A DNA stretch of 64,000 bases from Halobacteriovorax sp. JY17 (GTDB taxonomy: Bacteria > Bdellovibrionota > Bacteriovoracia > Bacteriovoracales > Bacteriovoracaceae): the NCBI RefSeq assembly GCF_002753895.1, contig NZ_NJER01000001.1:1612910-1676909 (forward strand). The letters are read 5' to 3'. The position numbers and the translations under genes are program-made. Of this stretch, positions 24,679 through 33,234 are shown in pieces (the stretch's first letter is position 1; each line of letters starts with the position of its first letter). Below the pieces are notes generated by a model. The model searched no databases and was not told the origin of the DNA. It worked only from the letters and a program-made list of their open reading frames with translations.

Positions 24679-26916
24679 GTGAGTAATATACAAAAACAAA
24701 AGAGTTTTCAATTTAAGTTACTTTTAACCATTGTGATTGTAGGCTTTGTCTGCATATCAATTGTTGCTAGTGTTTCCTATTTTAAGTCAAAAAATGCTCT
24801 ACAAGCGCAGTCTATAAATCAATTTTCAAGTATGGGTGAGATGATGAAGAATCGTCTCACCGTATTTGAGAAACAGACAAAGACATTCTCAGAAAGGTTG
24901 GGGCAAAACAGGCTGATTGAAGGTCTATTCTTAGCTTATGAGAGTGCTTTCTATGGTGCGAGTCTTTTTCCTGGTACCGATCAGAATATAAATACAACCC
25001 AGTATAAAGAATTAGAGAAAATTTACGGTGATAGAACGAAGGAATTAGTACAAGATTTTTCATTAGAGAATATCTTGTTAGTTTCTTTAGATTCTCAAGT
25101 TATAATGTCAGCAAAGGTGGACTCCAAAGGGGATTACCTAGGACGAAATTTAAATGAGGGGAAGTATAAAGATTCTCTTCTTACTAAGTGTTATCAAGCA
25201 GCTCTTGCTGACGAAAAAGCTGGTCTTCACTTTAGTGAGTACGAATTTAACCCTGTTACTAATTCAGTACAATCGTTCTTTTGTATAAGACAGAGAGCTG
25301 AATTCGATCACTTATCTGAAGGAATTAATAAAGGCGACAATATGGGAGTTGTAATCTCTCAGATTAATATAAATGAAATGAACTCTATCATGTCGAGTCG
25401 TGTCGGTATGGGAGAAACTGGTCAAGTCTATTTAGTAGGATTTGACAATCTACTTAGAACAGACTTCTTTGTAAATAAAGAAGAGTTTAATGTTATTGAT
25501 TCATTTAAGAATAAGAAAGAAGTTCATTCAGAGTCAATTGATAAGGCAATTGAAAAAAATGCTGGAACTCACTTTATTATAGATCCTAATGGAAAAGAAG
25601 TCCTAAGCTACTATTCTAATGTTGAGATGTTTGGGAATACTTGGGGATTAATTGCTGAAATTCAAACCGAAGAAATGTTTGCGCCCGTTAGGGCAATGAT
25701 GATTTCAATGTCACTTCTTTCGGGAATAGCACTTGTAGTAATTATTGTTATTGGAGCTTTCGTAACAAAGAGACTAGTTAAACCAATTGCTGACGCTAAT
25801 AAGATTCTTGGAAGTGTTGCTGAAGAAGTGAGTGGAAATGCTGATAAAATGAAATCAAATTCAGTTGATCTAAGTGATGGTTCAACTAAAATAGCCTCAG
25901 CGATACAGGAGACCGTTTCAACTCTAGATGAACTATCCTCAATGGTTAGTAGAAATTTAGAGAATGTAGAGCTTTCAAGCCAAAAGTCTAGAGAATCAAA
26001 GGAGGTCGCAGAAGCAGGTAAGGTTTCTGTTACTAGTATGATTACAGCAATGAGTGAAATAAATGGATCAAATTCAGATATCGTTAAAGAGATGGATAAT
26101 ATTAGTCAGAAAATGAATGAGATTATTACAGTAATTAATGAGATTGGAAGTAAGACTGACATAATAAATGATATTGTTTTTCAGACGAAACTTCTCTCTT
26201 TTAATGCTTCTGTTGAAGCTGCAAGAGCAGGAGAGCATGGGAAGGGCTTTGCTGTGGTGGCCGAAGAGGTTGGTTCTCTGGCAACTGCTAGTGGGAGTGC
26301 TGCAACCGAAATTAGTGAGATGCTTGGAGAGAGTGTCAAAAAAGTTGAAGCGATTGTCGCTGATTCAAAATCAAAGCTAGAGTCTCTCTCAAATATTGGA
26401 AAAGAGAAAGTTGATGTGGGAACTAGGACGGCAAATGAATGTGAACAAGTCTTAGACCAAATTTTATTAAATGTTTTAGAAGTGAATGATAAAGTTTCTG
26501 AAATTACTAATGCTTCAAATGAGCAAGCAATTGGAATTGAGGAAGTATCAAAGGCCATGAGTCAATTAGATGAGATGACTCATCAGACATCACTTATTTC
26601 CACAGAAGCTCTAGAGTCATCTGAAGGACTTAATGGACAAGCTAATAAATTGTCTATAGTAGTGGAAAGTTTGAGTCTTCTAGTTTCTGGAGGATCTAAA
26701 ATCGTAGAGAGCTCAAAAGAAAAACAGCAAGTTAGCTCGAAAAAACAAGATAACCATAAGACAGCAGAAGTTCATGATATTTCTTTAAATTCACCTGTGA
26801 AAAGAGCCGAAGAGGTAGAGAGTGAAGGAGAGGAATTGAGTACTCCCAAAGAAGTAAATTTAAAAGCGAGTCACGATTTACCAAGTCGTGAAGATAGTCG
26901 TTTTGAAGATATTTAA
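24679..26916 (+). CDS. Methyl-accepting chemotaxis protein with double-Cache-like sensor
   Basis: 745 residues, GTG start with AGGAA upstream. TM1 is at about 14-34 and TM2 at about 346-368. The periplasmic region of about 310 residues has a dCache-like pattern ([20 protein letters not shown], then [19 protein letters not shown]). A HAMP-like stretch and long coiled coil lead to the conserved tip [20 protein letters not shown], identical to that of the receptor at 13614. The C-terminus is a disordered linker ending REDSRFEDI. It follows the Cache protein and precedes the cheR fusion by 13 bases, so this receptor is probably the main client of the operon's adaptation enzymes. Confidence 0.93.
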   Translation: MSNIQKQKSFQFKLLLTIVIVGFVCISIVASVSYFKSKNALQAQSINQFSSMGEMMKNRLTVFEKQTKTFSERLGQNRLIEGLFLAYESAFYGASLFPGTDQNINTTQYKELEKIYGDRTKELVQDFSLENILLVSLDSQVIMSAKVDSKGDYLGRNLNEGKYKDSLLTKCYQAALADEKAGLHFSEYEFNPVTNSVQSFFCIRQRAEFDHLSEGINKGDNMGVVISQININEMNSIMSSRVGMGETGQVYLVGFDNLLRTDFFVNKEEFNVIDSFKNKKEVHSESIDKAIEKNAGTHFIIDPNGKEVLSYYSNVEMFGNTWGLIAEIQTEEMFAPVRAMMISMSLLSGIALVVIIVIGAFVTKRLVKPIADANKILGSVAEEVSGNADKMKSNSVDLSDGSTKIASAIQETVSTLDELSSMVSRNLENVELSSQKSRESKEVAEAGKVSVTSMITAMSEINGSNSDIVKEMDNISQKMNEIITVINEIGSKTDIINDIVFQTKLLSFNASVEAARAGEHGKGFAVVAEEVGSLATASGSAATEISEMLGESVKKVEAIVADSKSKLESLSNIGKEKVDVGTRTANECEQVLDQILLNVLEVNDKVSEITNASNEQAIGIEEVSKAMSQLDEMTHQTSLISTEALESSEGLNGQANKLSIVVESLSLLVSGGSKIVESSKEKQQVSSKKQDNHKTAEVHDISLNSPVKRAEEVESEGEELSTPKEVNLKASHDLPSREDSRFEDI

Positions 26917-26929
26917 ATAAGGATAATAC

Positions 26930-28792
26930 ATGAGCATTGCAAATAAACTAGTTGAAGATTCTTACGATTTACTAGTTGAAAAAGTTAGTACGATTGTTGC
27001 TCGAATTTCTGGAAATGTTTTAGGCGAAAAGCAAGCGTTAATGGTTCAAACACGTATCAAGAAACGCATGAGCGAACTAGGTCTTTCAACTGCAGAAGAG
27101 TATATACGTCACATTGATTTACACAAAGAAAAAGAAGCCGGAGTTCTTGTCTCCTTGCTGACTACTCACCATACATTCTTCTTTAGAGAGTTTACACATT
27201 TTGAACATTTGAAAACAAACTTACCAGAACTTATTGGGAAGGTTAAGGCCCGTGGTGAGAATACTATAAAAATTTGGTCGGCAGCTTGTAGTCGTGGGCA
27301 AGAAGTCTATTCTCTTTCTATGTTTCTCGACTTCTATCTTCCAAAAATAGACCCTACAATGAAGTATAAAATTATCGGAAGTGATATTGATCCAGAATCT
27401 GTACGTATCGCACAGAATGGTGTTTACCACCGTAGAGAAATTAAGTCAGTTCCTATGAACTATCTCGCAAATCACTGGGCGAGAGGGACAGGGGAGATTT
27501 CAGACTTTGTTAAAGCGAAGAAGAGTATTTCTGAAAAATGTGAGTTCAGAGTTTATAATCTACTCACTTTTCAAAAAGAAATGCGTAGTGAAAAGTTTGA
27601 TATCATCTTTTGCCGAAATGTCTTCATCTATTTTAAAACTGAGCAGATTGAAGAAATAACAAGTAACTTTTTAAAACACTTATATACAGATGGTTTTCTT
27701 TATTCAGGAATATCAGAGTCTCTAAGTGCTCTTAAAGTAGGTCTTCGAAATTGTGGACCATCAGTTTATGGACATAAAGTAATAGAAGAAGTTAAACCAG
27801 CTATGACAATTGCTGATAGAGTGACAACTCCTATTACACCTGTTGTTGAAGCTGTGACGAGTATTCCTAAGAAACTTAGAATTTTCTGTATTGATGACTC
27901 TTCAAGTATCTTAACATTACTTAAGAAAGTTTTTACTAGTGATGATCAATTTGAGGTTGTAGGAACTGCTAACAATGGAATTGATGCGAGAGATCAGCTG
28001 AAACTTTTAAAAGGTAAAGTTGATGTCATTACTTTAGATATTCATATGCCTGAAATGGATGGAGTAACATATCTTGAGACGTACTATGATACAGATCATC
28101 CTCCCGTTGTAGTGATATCGTCTGCATCGAGAGATGACTCTGATGCTGCAATGAGATGTCTACGTGCAGGAGCTTCTGATTTTATCGAAAAGCCAGCTCT
28201 TAATAATTTACTTGAGAGAGGGGAAGAGATTAAAACAAAGGTTCGTGTTTCATATATTGATAAGAGTTTAACAAAGCAACATATAAGTTCTGTTGATAAA
28301 GAATTTGAAAAAGAAATAATAATTGAAGATCCTTCTTCAAAATTTAGAATTCTTGTTTCTTCGATTTCTGATCAAAAGAAGGTAGTGAAGTTCTTCCATG
28401 AGTTACATGGAGCACAGCCTGCAACACTAATGCTTTTTGAGGGACAAGATAATATTTTAGAAGCCTTGAAAGAAGATATGAGTGATAAGATTAAATACCC
28501 TATCGAGGTTATTGATTCTGTAAACGGTAAGTTTGAAGCTGGAAAAGTATATATTGCAGATTTTAAAAAAGTATTTGAACAGGCCCATCATCACCATCAA
28601 GATTCGAAAACTTCTGTGATGATATTTGGACAATGTTCTAAACATAGTGGTGAAAAAATTCTAAACTGGGGGAATGCTCAGTTACTTATCGAAGATATTG
28701 GAATTAATTCATCTCTTAGTGAAGTAGCCACAGATATTGTTCCTGTAACAAGTTTTGCTTATATGTCTTCAGAATACTTAAGTAGGAAATAA
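26930..28792 (+). CDS. CheR methyltransferase fused to a receiver and a degenerate CheB domain
   Basis: 620 residues. Residues 1-285 are CheR, which methylates receptor glutamates using SAM: HTFFFREFTHF, the SAM loop IWSAACSRGQEVYSL (usual CSTGEEPYS), IIGSDIDPESV and IIFCRNVFIYF. Residues about 315-435 are a receiver with FCIDDSS and phospho-acceptor Asp370 in VITLDIHMPEMDG. Residues about 448-620 align in order with the CheB methylesterase fold (FRILVSSIS, FEAGKVYIADFKK, SVMIFGQCSKHSG). The catalytic Ser-Thr-Gly-Gly, His and Asp motifs are missing, so this part should be inactive. AAGGA precedes the ATG. An active CheB is encoded 2 bases downstream. Confidence 0.88.
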   Translation: MSIANKLVEDSYDLLVEKVSTIVARISGNVLGEKQALMVQTRIKKRMSELGLSTAEEYIRHIDLHKEKEAGVLVSLLTTHHTFFFREFTHFEHLKTNLPELIGKVKARGENTIKIWSAACSRGQEVYSLSMFLDFYLPKIDPTMKYKIIGSDIDPESVRIAQNGVYHRREIKSVPMNYLANHWARGTGEISDFVKAKKSISEKCEFRVYNLLTFQKEMRSEKFDIIFCRNVFIYFKTEQIEEITSNFLKHLYTDGFLYSGISESLSALKVGLRNCGPSVYGHKVIEEVKPAMTIADRVTTPITPVVEAVTSIPKKLRIFCIDDSSSILTLLKKVFTSDDQFEVVGTANNGIDARDQLKLLKGKVDVITLDIHMPEMDGVTYLETYYDTDHPPVVVISSASRDDSDAAMRCLRAGASDFIEKPALNNLLERGEEIKTKVRVSYIDKSLTKQHISSVDKEFEKEIIIEDPSSKFRILVSSISDQKKVVKFFHELHGAQPATLMLFEGQDNILEALKEDMSDKIKYPIEVIDSVNGKFEAGKVYIADFKKVFEQAHHHHQDSKTSVMIFGQCSKHSGEKILNWGNAQLLIEDIGINSSLSEVATDIVPVTSFAYMSSEYLSRK

Positions 28793-28794
28793 AG

Positions 28795-30204
28795 GTGGAA
28801 AAGAATTTCTTTACTGGAAGTATTCAATCGGAGTTTTACTTCAAAGTAAACTTTGAGTGCTTTATATGTCTTGAAGTTGAATCTGGTAAGTCCTGTGCAA
28901 CTCTATTAAGTAATTTAGACTTTAAGAAAGGTCTCTTTGAAGAATTTTTAAAGAAGGCGGAGAAAGAGTTAAATACTATAAAAAGTATGATGACTATAAA
29001 GTCTGTAGGTAGTGCCAGCTTTCTTAGAGAAGTAAAGTCTAGAATAGAAGGAATCAAATTTAAAGATGAGAAGCTTGTTCAGAGAGATGAGAAGTTTGAA
29101 GTTGTTTATTATCCAAACGAAGGAAAGCTTCGTGTAAGCAAGGAAGAAGAGAAAAAAGTTGATAATAAAATTGTTAATGTTTTAATCGTAGATGATTCAA
29201 AAACGATTAGAAACTTACTAACAAAAGTTCTATCAAAGTCAGAAAAAATTAATGTTGTTGCAACGGCAGAAAAACCTAGTGATGTAGAAGAGCTGATTCG
29301 TAAACACAAACCTGATGTTATTACTTTAGATATTCATATGCCTGAAATGAATGGTGTTGAGCTTCTAAAGATTATTCAGCCTAAGTATAAAATACCTGCG
29401 ATAATGATTACGTCAGTTAGTATTGAGGAAGGACCTTTGGTTTTAGATGCTCTAGAAAGTGGAGCTTTCGATTATATTCAAAAGCCAAAAATTGAAGAAC
29501 TCTCAATCGTTGGACCATTAATGGTTGAAAAAGTTCTTGAAGCTTCAAAGTTTAAAAGTAATCGTCGAAGTTCATCAAGTATTATTAATAGATCTAAGAA
29601 TATATTTAATCAGGATTGTACGATTGTTATTGGGTCTTCAACCGGGGGAACAACTGCGTTGAAAGATATTCTCTGTGGACTTCCAAGTAATATCCCTCCG
29701 ACTCTGATTGTTCAACATATTCCCGCCGTTTTCTCTAAGGCCTTCGCTGACAGACTAAATAGCCTTTGTCCCTTCACCGTTACAGAAGCCTGTGATGGAG
29801 ATGTCGTGAAAAATAACCACGTTTACATCGCTCCTGGTGGACAGCAGATGAAAATTAAAGGAAGAGGAGATAAGAAGGTTATTCAAATTACTGATGATGC
29901 ACCTGTAAATAGATTCAAACCCTCTGTAGATTATATGTTTCAGTCCTTTGAGAGCGTAACGGCAAAAGAAAATATTATTGCAGTTATTCTTACCGGAATG
30001 GGAAAGGATGGAGCTGCAGGTATAAAGAAATTAAAAGATCTCGGAGCTCTAACGATCGCGCAAAGCGAAGAGAGTTGCGTCGTTTTTGGAATGCCTAAAG
30101 AGGCCATTGCTTTGGGAGGAGCCTCAGAGGTTGTTCATAAAGAGAATATCGCCGAGAAGATGGTTGAGTTCTCTCAGAGCTTTAAAAGAGAGCAGGCGAG
30201 CTAG
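28795..30204 (+). CDS. cheB: Protein-glutamate methylesterase CheB with N-terminal CheD-like domain
   Basis: 469 residues, about 120 longer than ordinary CheB. Residues 1-118 resemble a decayed CheD deamidase: ECFICLEVE at the place of the CheD Cys motif, KSVGSASFL like its GGASMF segment, and FEVVYYPNEGKLRV like its C-terminal strands. The catalytic His region is not recognisable. The receiver is about 127-245 with Asp179. The methylesterase domain has an intact triad: Ser282 in GSSTGG, His308 in VQHIP and Asp405 in GMGKDG. It removes methyl groups from receptors when phosphorylated by CheA. GTG start 2 bases after the cheR fusion stop. Confidence 0.88.
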   Translation: MEKNFFTGSIQSEFYFKVNFECFICLEVESGKSCATLLSNLDFKKGLFEEFLKKAEKELNTIKSMMTIKSVGSASFLREVKSRIEGIKFKDEKLVQRDEKFEVVYYPNEGKLRVSKEEEKKVDNKIVNVLIVDDSKTIRNLLTKVLSKSEKINVVATAEKPSDVEELIRKHKPDVITLDIHMPEMNGVELLKIIQPKYKIPAIMITSVSIEEGPLVLDALESGAFDYIQKPKIEELSIVGPLMVEKVLEASKFKSNRRSSSSIINRSKNIFNQDCTIVIGSSTGGTTALKDILCGLPSNIPPTLIVQHIPAVFSKAFADRLNSLCPFTVTEACDGDVVKNNHVYIAPGGQQMKIKGRGDKKVIQITDDAPVNRFKPSVDYMFQSFESVTAKENIIAVILTGMGKDGAAGIKKLKDLGALTIAQSEESCVVFGMPKEAIALGGASEVVHKENIAEKMVEFSQSFKREQAS

Positions 30205-30212
30205 AGGCTCGC
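30196..30212 (+). terminator. Short hairpin at the end of the che operon
   Basis: GCGAGC (30196-30201), loop TAGAG containing the cheB stop, GCTCGC (30207-30212), followed by a moderately T-rich stretch. It is weak, but placed where two convergent genes meet. Confidence 0.45.
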
Positions 30213-31399
30213 TACTTTACTTCTAATTTTGCCCAAATCGGAAAATGATCAGAAGCAGACTTTGCATTTAAAAAGTCTTTGTTAAAACTTGAAAAACAAG
30301 TTTTCTTATTCTCTTTCTGTGTATATGAGCGGATATTTTCTCCTGGGATAATTTTCTCACAGCCAAGATCTTTTCTATCTTCTTTAGGGCTATAAACCCC
30401 AGCCTCAAGGACTTTAAAGTGTTTACTGATGGCAATGTAATCTAATTGAAGCCTTAATCTCTCCGGGGCAAAAGAAGGGCCTTCATTAGTAACCTTTAAA
30501 GGTTCCTTCATCCAAAAAGTAGATTTCTCTTTCAAACTTCTAAGAACTGCACTTCCAGGGTTCTTATTATTTGAAAGCTCTGTATTCCAATCTCCCATTG
30601 CAATATAGGGCTCATCCTTCTTAAGAGGTTCGACATCTAATCCCGCAATATTAAGATCAGTGTCACTCGTTAAGTACCATTCTAAAAATCTTAATTGATC
30701 AGCATTCCTATCATAATTAGGAGACTTCTTATTTCCAAAGTGAAAAGCTGGCACAGTATGTAAGAGTATAATGTGAAATTTAAATCCGTCTTTCTCCGCA
30801 AGTATATCTGTAAAATTCTTATCAAATAGTTTCATGTTTTCTGGAAGTGGTTTTCCATTATTATCTGTATATTTTTTTAGATCAATAGTAGTGTTAAACT
30901 CTTTCCATACTACATTTTGAATACTCTTTGAGCTAAGTATCTTGATATTATTTTTTATGAGTGCTCCCGTTGAATACTGCCCTGGGAAGAGTCCAAAATT
31001 AACAGAATCGGCGAGCTGTCTGGATTCAGGAGTTTTGAAGTCTGTAATATAGTTTCCATGTGGATCGCGATTGGCCTTCATTCCTGTGTTGGCAGGATAG
31101 AAAATAGCAGAGTAATTCTCGAGACCTAATCTCTTGGCCAGGATGTTTATATTTTGTCCCGTTGTATCTAGCGCTTTATTGGGAATCATTGGAAGGTCAT
31201 ATTGAATTTCATTTAGAGAGAAAATATCAAATTCAAATTTTGAGATAACTTCACTTACCGCTGCAATTTGCTTATTTGACTGATCCCTTAATTTTAAAGA
31301 ATCAAGCTCCTTTATATTGTAATGAAGAACATTAATTTTGACTGTATCTTTCATACATGAAGTAAGCATGAGGGAAAGTAATAGGAGAGTAGTTTTCAT
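30212..31399 (-). CDS. Endonuclease/exonuclease/phosphatase-family lipoprotein
   Basis: 395 residues from the ATG at 31399, preferred because it gives the lipoprotein signal MKTTLLLLSLMLTSC; the longer frame from 31426 would hide it. After Cys15 the protein follows the EEP fold: VLHYNIKELDSL, FSLNEIQYDLP (metal-binding Glu), HIILLHTVPAF, MGDWNTELS and near the end ASDHFPIWA with the catalytic Asp-His. Members hydrolyse nucleic acids, phospholipids or phosphate esters. A lipid-anchored form would act at the envelope surface. It lies 48 bases after folE2 on the same strand and ends facing cheB. Confidence 0.85.
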   Translation of the reverse strand: MKTTLLLLSLMLTSCMKDTVKINVLHYNIKELDSLKLRDQSNKQIAAVSEVISKFEFDIFSLNEIQYDLPMIPNKALDTTGQNINILAKRLGLENYSAIFYPANTGMKANRDPHGNYITDFKTPESRQLADSVNFGLFPGQYSTGALIKNNIKILSSKSIQNVVWKEFNTTIDLKKYTDNNGKPLPENMKLFDKNFTDILAEKDGFKFHIILLHTVPAFHFGNKKSPNYDRNADQLRFLEWYLTSDTDLNIAGLDVEPLKKDEPYIAMGDWNTELSNNKNPGSAVLRSLKEKSTFWMKEPLKVTNEGPSFAPERLRLQLDYIAISKHFKVLEAGVYSPKEDRKDLGCEKIIPGENIRSYTQKENKKTCFSSFNKDFLNAKSASDHFPIWAKLEVK

Positions 31400-31446
31400 A
31401 GTATATCCAAATAAAAAAGGTCTCACGTTAGAAACCTTTTTATCAT

Positions 31447-32367
31447 TTATTTAGATATATACGCAACCGCGTTGTGGCTATGCAAAGATTCGAAGTGTTC
31501 TACTTTTGCTTTCCAGTCTAGGATTGCTTCTTCTTGATTTAGAACAGCACTAATTCTTCTCGAAGAGTGTTCTACAAACATTGGGTTCTCACCATTTAAA
31601 ATAGCAAATGCTTGTTCATCTAGCCTCTTAACTAAGCTCTGTGTTTCAGTTGGAAGAGCAATACGTAACATTTCAATTAATTGAATAAGTGATACGGGCT
31701 TTTCCATATTATAGTCAATTGTTACTGTTGCGTTTGATCTTTGACTATGGGCAGTAGCTATTCCATTCCCTTCAGTGATTTCTCCACTGGCAAAGCCTTT
31801 TTCGTATTGCTTTGCCATTGATAGAGAGCATGGGCATGTTGAAGAGTATTCAAAGTTAACAGTCATACTCATGATGACTTGTCCGTCTCTATTCTCTCTT
31901 CCTTCGAGTGAGCAATTATAATATTGCCAACCCCAGTTTTCAGATTTTAGAGACTTTTGCTTTACTGGAAATTTAAAATCTAATTTTAGAAATGACTCTG
32001 GTATTAACTCTTCTGTGTTTGAGTCACGAAGGTCTGTTCTATAGCGGTGTAGAATTTTTTTAAAAAAAGCATTATCGATGGCCGAAATTTCTGACTCTTC
32101 TTGTAAGATGGCGCAGAAACGACTCATATTTACACCGTTTTTATGCGCGTCACAGAAGACAAACATAGAGGCTTCGCAGTCATGGCTCATGATTGATCCA
32201 TCATCATGCTTAAACTTTAGTGGAATTCTAAATCTTTCAATTCCAACTTTTGGGATTGCAACTCCAAATTCATTTGAGAGTTTTTGAAAATCATTTAGTC
32301 CTGTCGAGTCTTTAACTTCACAGTCCATAATATCTGAATGGTTACTTCGTAAAGTATGTAAATCCAT
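31447..32367 (-). CDS. folE2: GTP cyclohydrolase FolE2 (type IB)
   Basis: 306 residues. It converts GTP to 7,8-dihydroneopterin triphosphate for folate or queuosine precursors. The type IB signatures are present: NGVNMSRFC, the Cys motif SSTCPCSLSMAKQYE, AHSQRSNATV and EHSSRRISAV. Type IB enzymes work with metals other than zinc and are often used under zinc limitation. AAGGA precedes the ATG. A QueD/PTPS-like gene that could use its product is at 45034. Confidence 0.95.
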   Translation of the reverse strand: MDLHTLRSNHSDIMDCEVKDSTGLNDFQKLSNEFGVAIPKVGIERFRIPLKFKHDDGSIMSHDCEASMFVFCDAHKNGVNMSRFCAILQEESEISAIDNAFFKKILHRYRTDLRDSNTEELIPESFLKLDFKFPVKQKSLKSENWGWQYYNCSLEGRENRDGQVIMSMTVNFEYSSTCPCSLSMAKQYEKGFASGEITEGNGIATAHSQRSNATVTIDYNMEKPVSLIQLIEMLRIALPTETQSLVKRLDEQAFAILNGENPMFVEHSSRRISAVLNQEEAILDWKAKVEHFESLHSHNAVAYISK

Positions 32368-32617
32368 CGTTAATCCTTACTTGCAAATTAGGCCAAAAAA
32401 ATACCTATTTTTTGACGCTTTAGCAAATTATATCAAATTATAGCGCTATAAAGATTAGACAAATGTAAAACTAAGTAAAAATGACAAGTTAGGGTGCTTC
32501 TAGCCTATATTTTTTACTGATTTATTCCAGTATTTTAACTATTTTACTCCAATGAAAACTCCTCACTTTTTAAAGAGCTACACCGATAGAGATGAAGTTA
32601 ACCTAAAAGGGAAGAAA

Positions 32618-32833
32618 ATGAGTGTAAGAGAAAGAGCATTTGAGCTTGAACACCTTGAAAAGTATCACGGTGATATTGAAGAAGTGACAAAGACCATTGA
32701 AGATTGTCCGACTTGCGGAAAGAAATTAATTATTACTCATTGGGCCGATTGTACAACTTTAGTAATGGAGGAATCTGCTCAGTGTATTGAGTGTGATTAC
32801 GGAAGTAGAAAAACACTACACTCGATGAATTAA
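32618..32833 (+). CDS. Small zinc-ribbon protein
   Basis: 71 residues from the ATG at 32618, chosen for the AAAGGGAAG box 5 bases upstream. The in-frame ATG at 32552 has no ribosome-binding site but would add 22 residues. CPTCGK and, 30 residues later, CIECDYG form a four-cysteine zinc ribbon after a charged helical start (RERAFELEHLEKYHGD). No signal peptide. Its stop codon overlaps the stop of the convergent cdd gene. It may be a nucleic-acid- or protein-binding adaptor; no named family is recognised. Confidence 0.7.
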   Translation: MSVRERAFELEHLEKYHGDIEEVTKTIEDCPTCGKKLIITHWADCTTLVMEESAQCIECDYGSRKTLHSMN

Positions 32834-32845
32834 CAATCGAGTGTA
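32817..32845 (-). terminator. Terminator of pyrC-cdd with both convergent stop codons in its loop
   Basis: TACACTCGAT (32817-32826), a nine-base loop, then ATCGAGTGTA (32836-32845), ten perfect pairs. On the minus strand the stem is followed by GTGTTTTTC. The loop holds the overlapping stops of the zinc-ribbon gene (32831-32833) and cdd (32830-32832). Confidence 0.8.
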
Positions 32846-33234
32846 TTAAAAGGCATCGGTAGAAGATCGCCAAAGAGAACTGTTTTCTTAACAGATTCTA
32901 AATCTCCCAAGTGAATAGGTGTGCTTGGTGTCGCAAATTCACTTAAGACCTGTAAACAGAGAGCACACGGCACAGTCACAGGTTTTGTATCGCAAGCAAC
33001 AACAACAAATTCAACGTCAACTTTTCCAAGCCTTGCTACTGCTCCAATTAATGAATTTCTCTCAGCACAAATAGTTGCTCCATAGCTTGCATTTTCAACA
33101 TTACAGCCAGGGAAAATATCGTCGTGCCCTTTAATCTTAATTGCTGAACCGACAAGAAATTTTGAATAAGGTGCGTGAGCATTCTTTCGAGCTTCCAGAG
33201 CAACTTTATAAGCTTTATCTATTAATTCATCCAT
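32830..33234 (-). CDS. cdd: Cytidine deaminase
   Basis: 134 residues, the homotetrameric short form. It deaminates cytidine and deoxycytidine to uridine in pyrimidine salvage. Zinc-site motifs are GCNVENASYGATICAERNSL (CAE, with the proton-shuttle Glu) and VPCALCLQVL (PCxxC). AAAGGAA precedes the ATG, which shares one base with the pyrC stop (TAATG), so the two pyrimidine genes are translationally coupled. Confidence 0.96.
   Translation of the reverse strand: MDELIDKAYKVALEARKNAHAPYSKFLVGSAIKIKGHDDIFPGCNVENASYGATICAERNSLIGAVARLGKVDVEFVVVACDTKPVTVPCALCLQVLSEFATPSTPIHLGDLESVKKTVLFGDLLPMPFNTLDC

Noticed and set aside
28580-28610. Four consecutive histidines in the CheR fusion, considered as a metal site
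   Set aside because: They lie in a probable loop of the degenerate CheB domain with no other ligand pattern. The feature is too short to support a claim.
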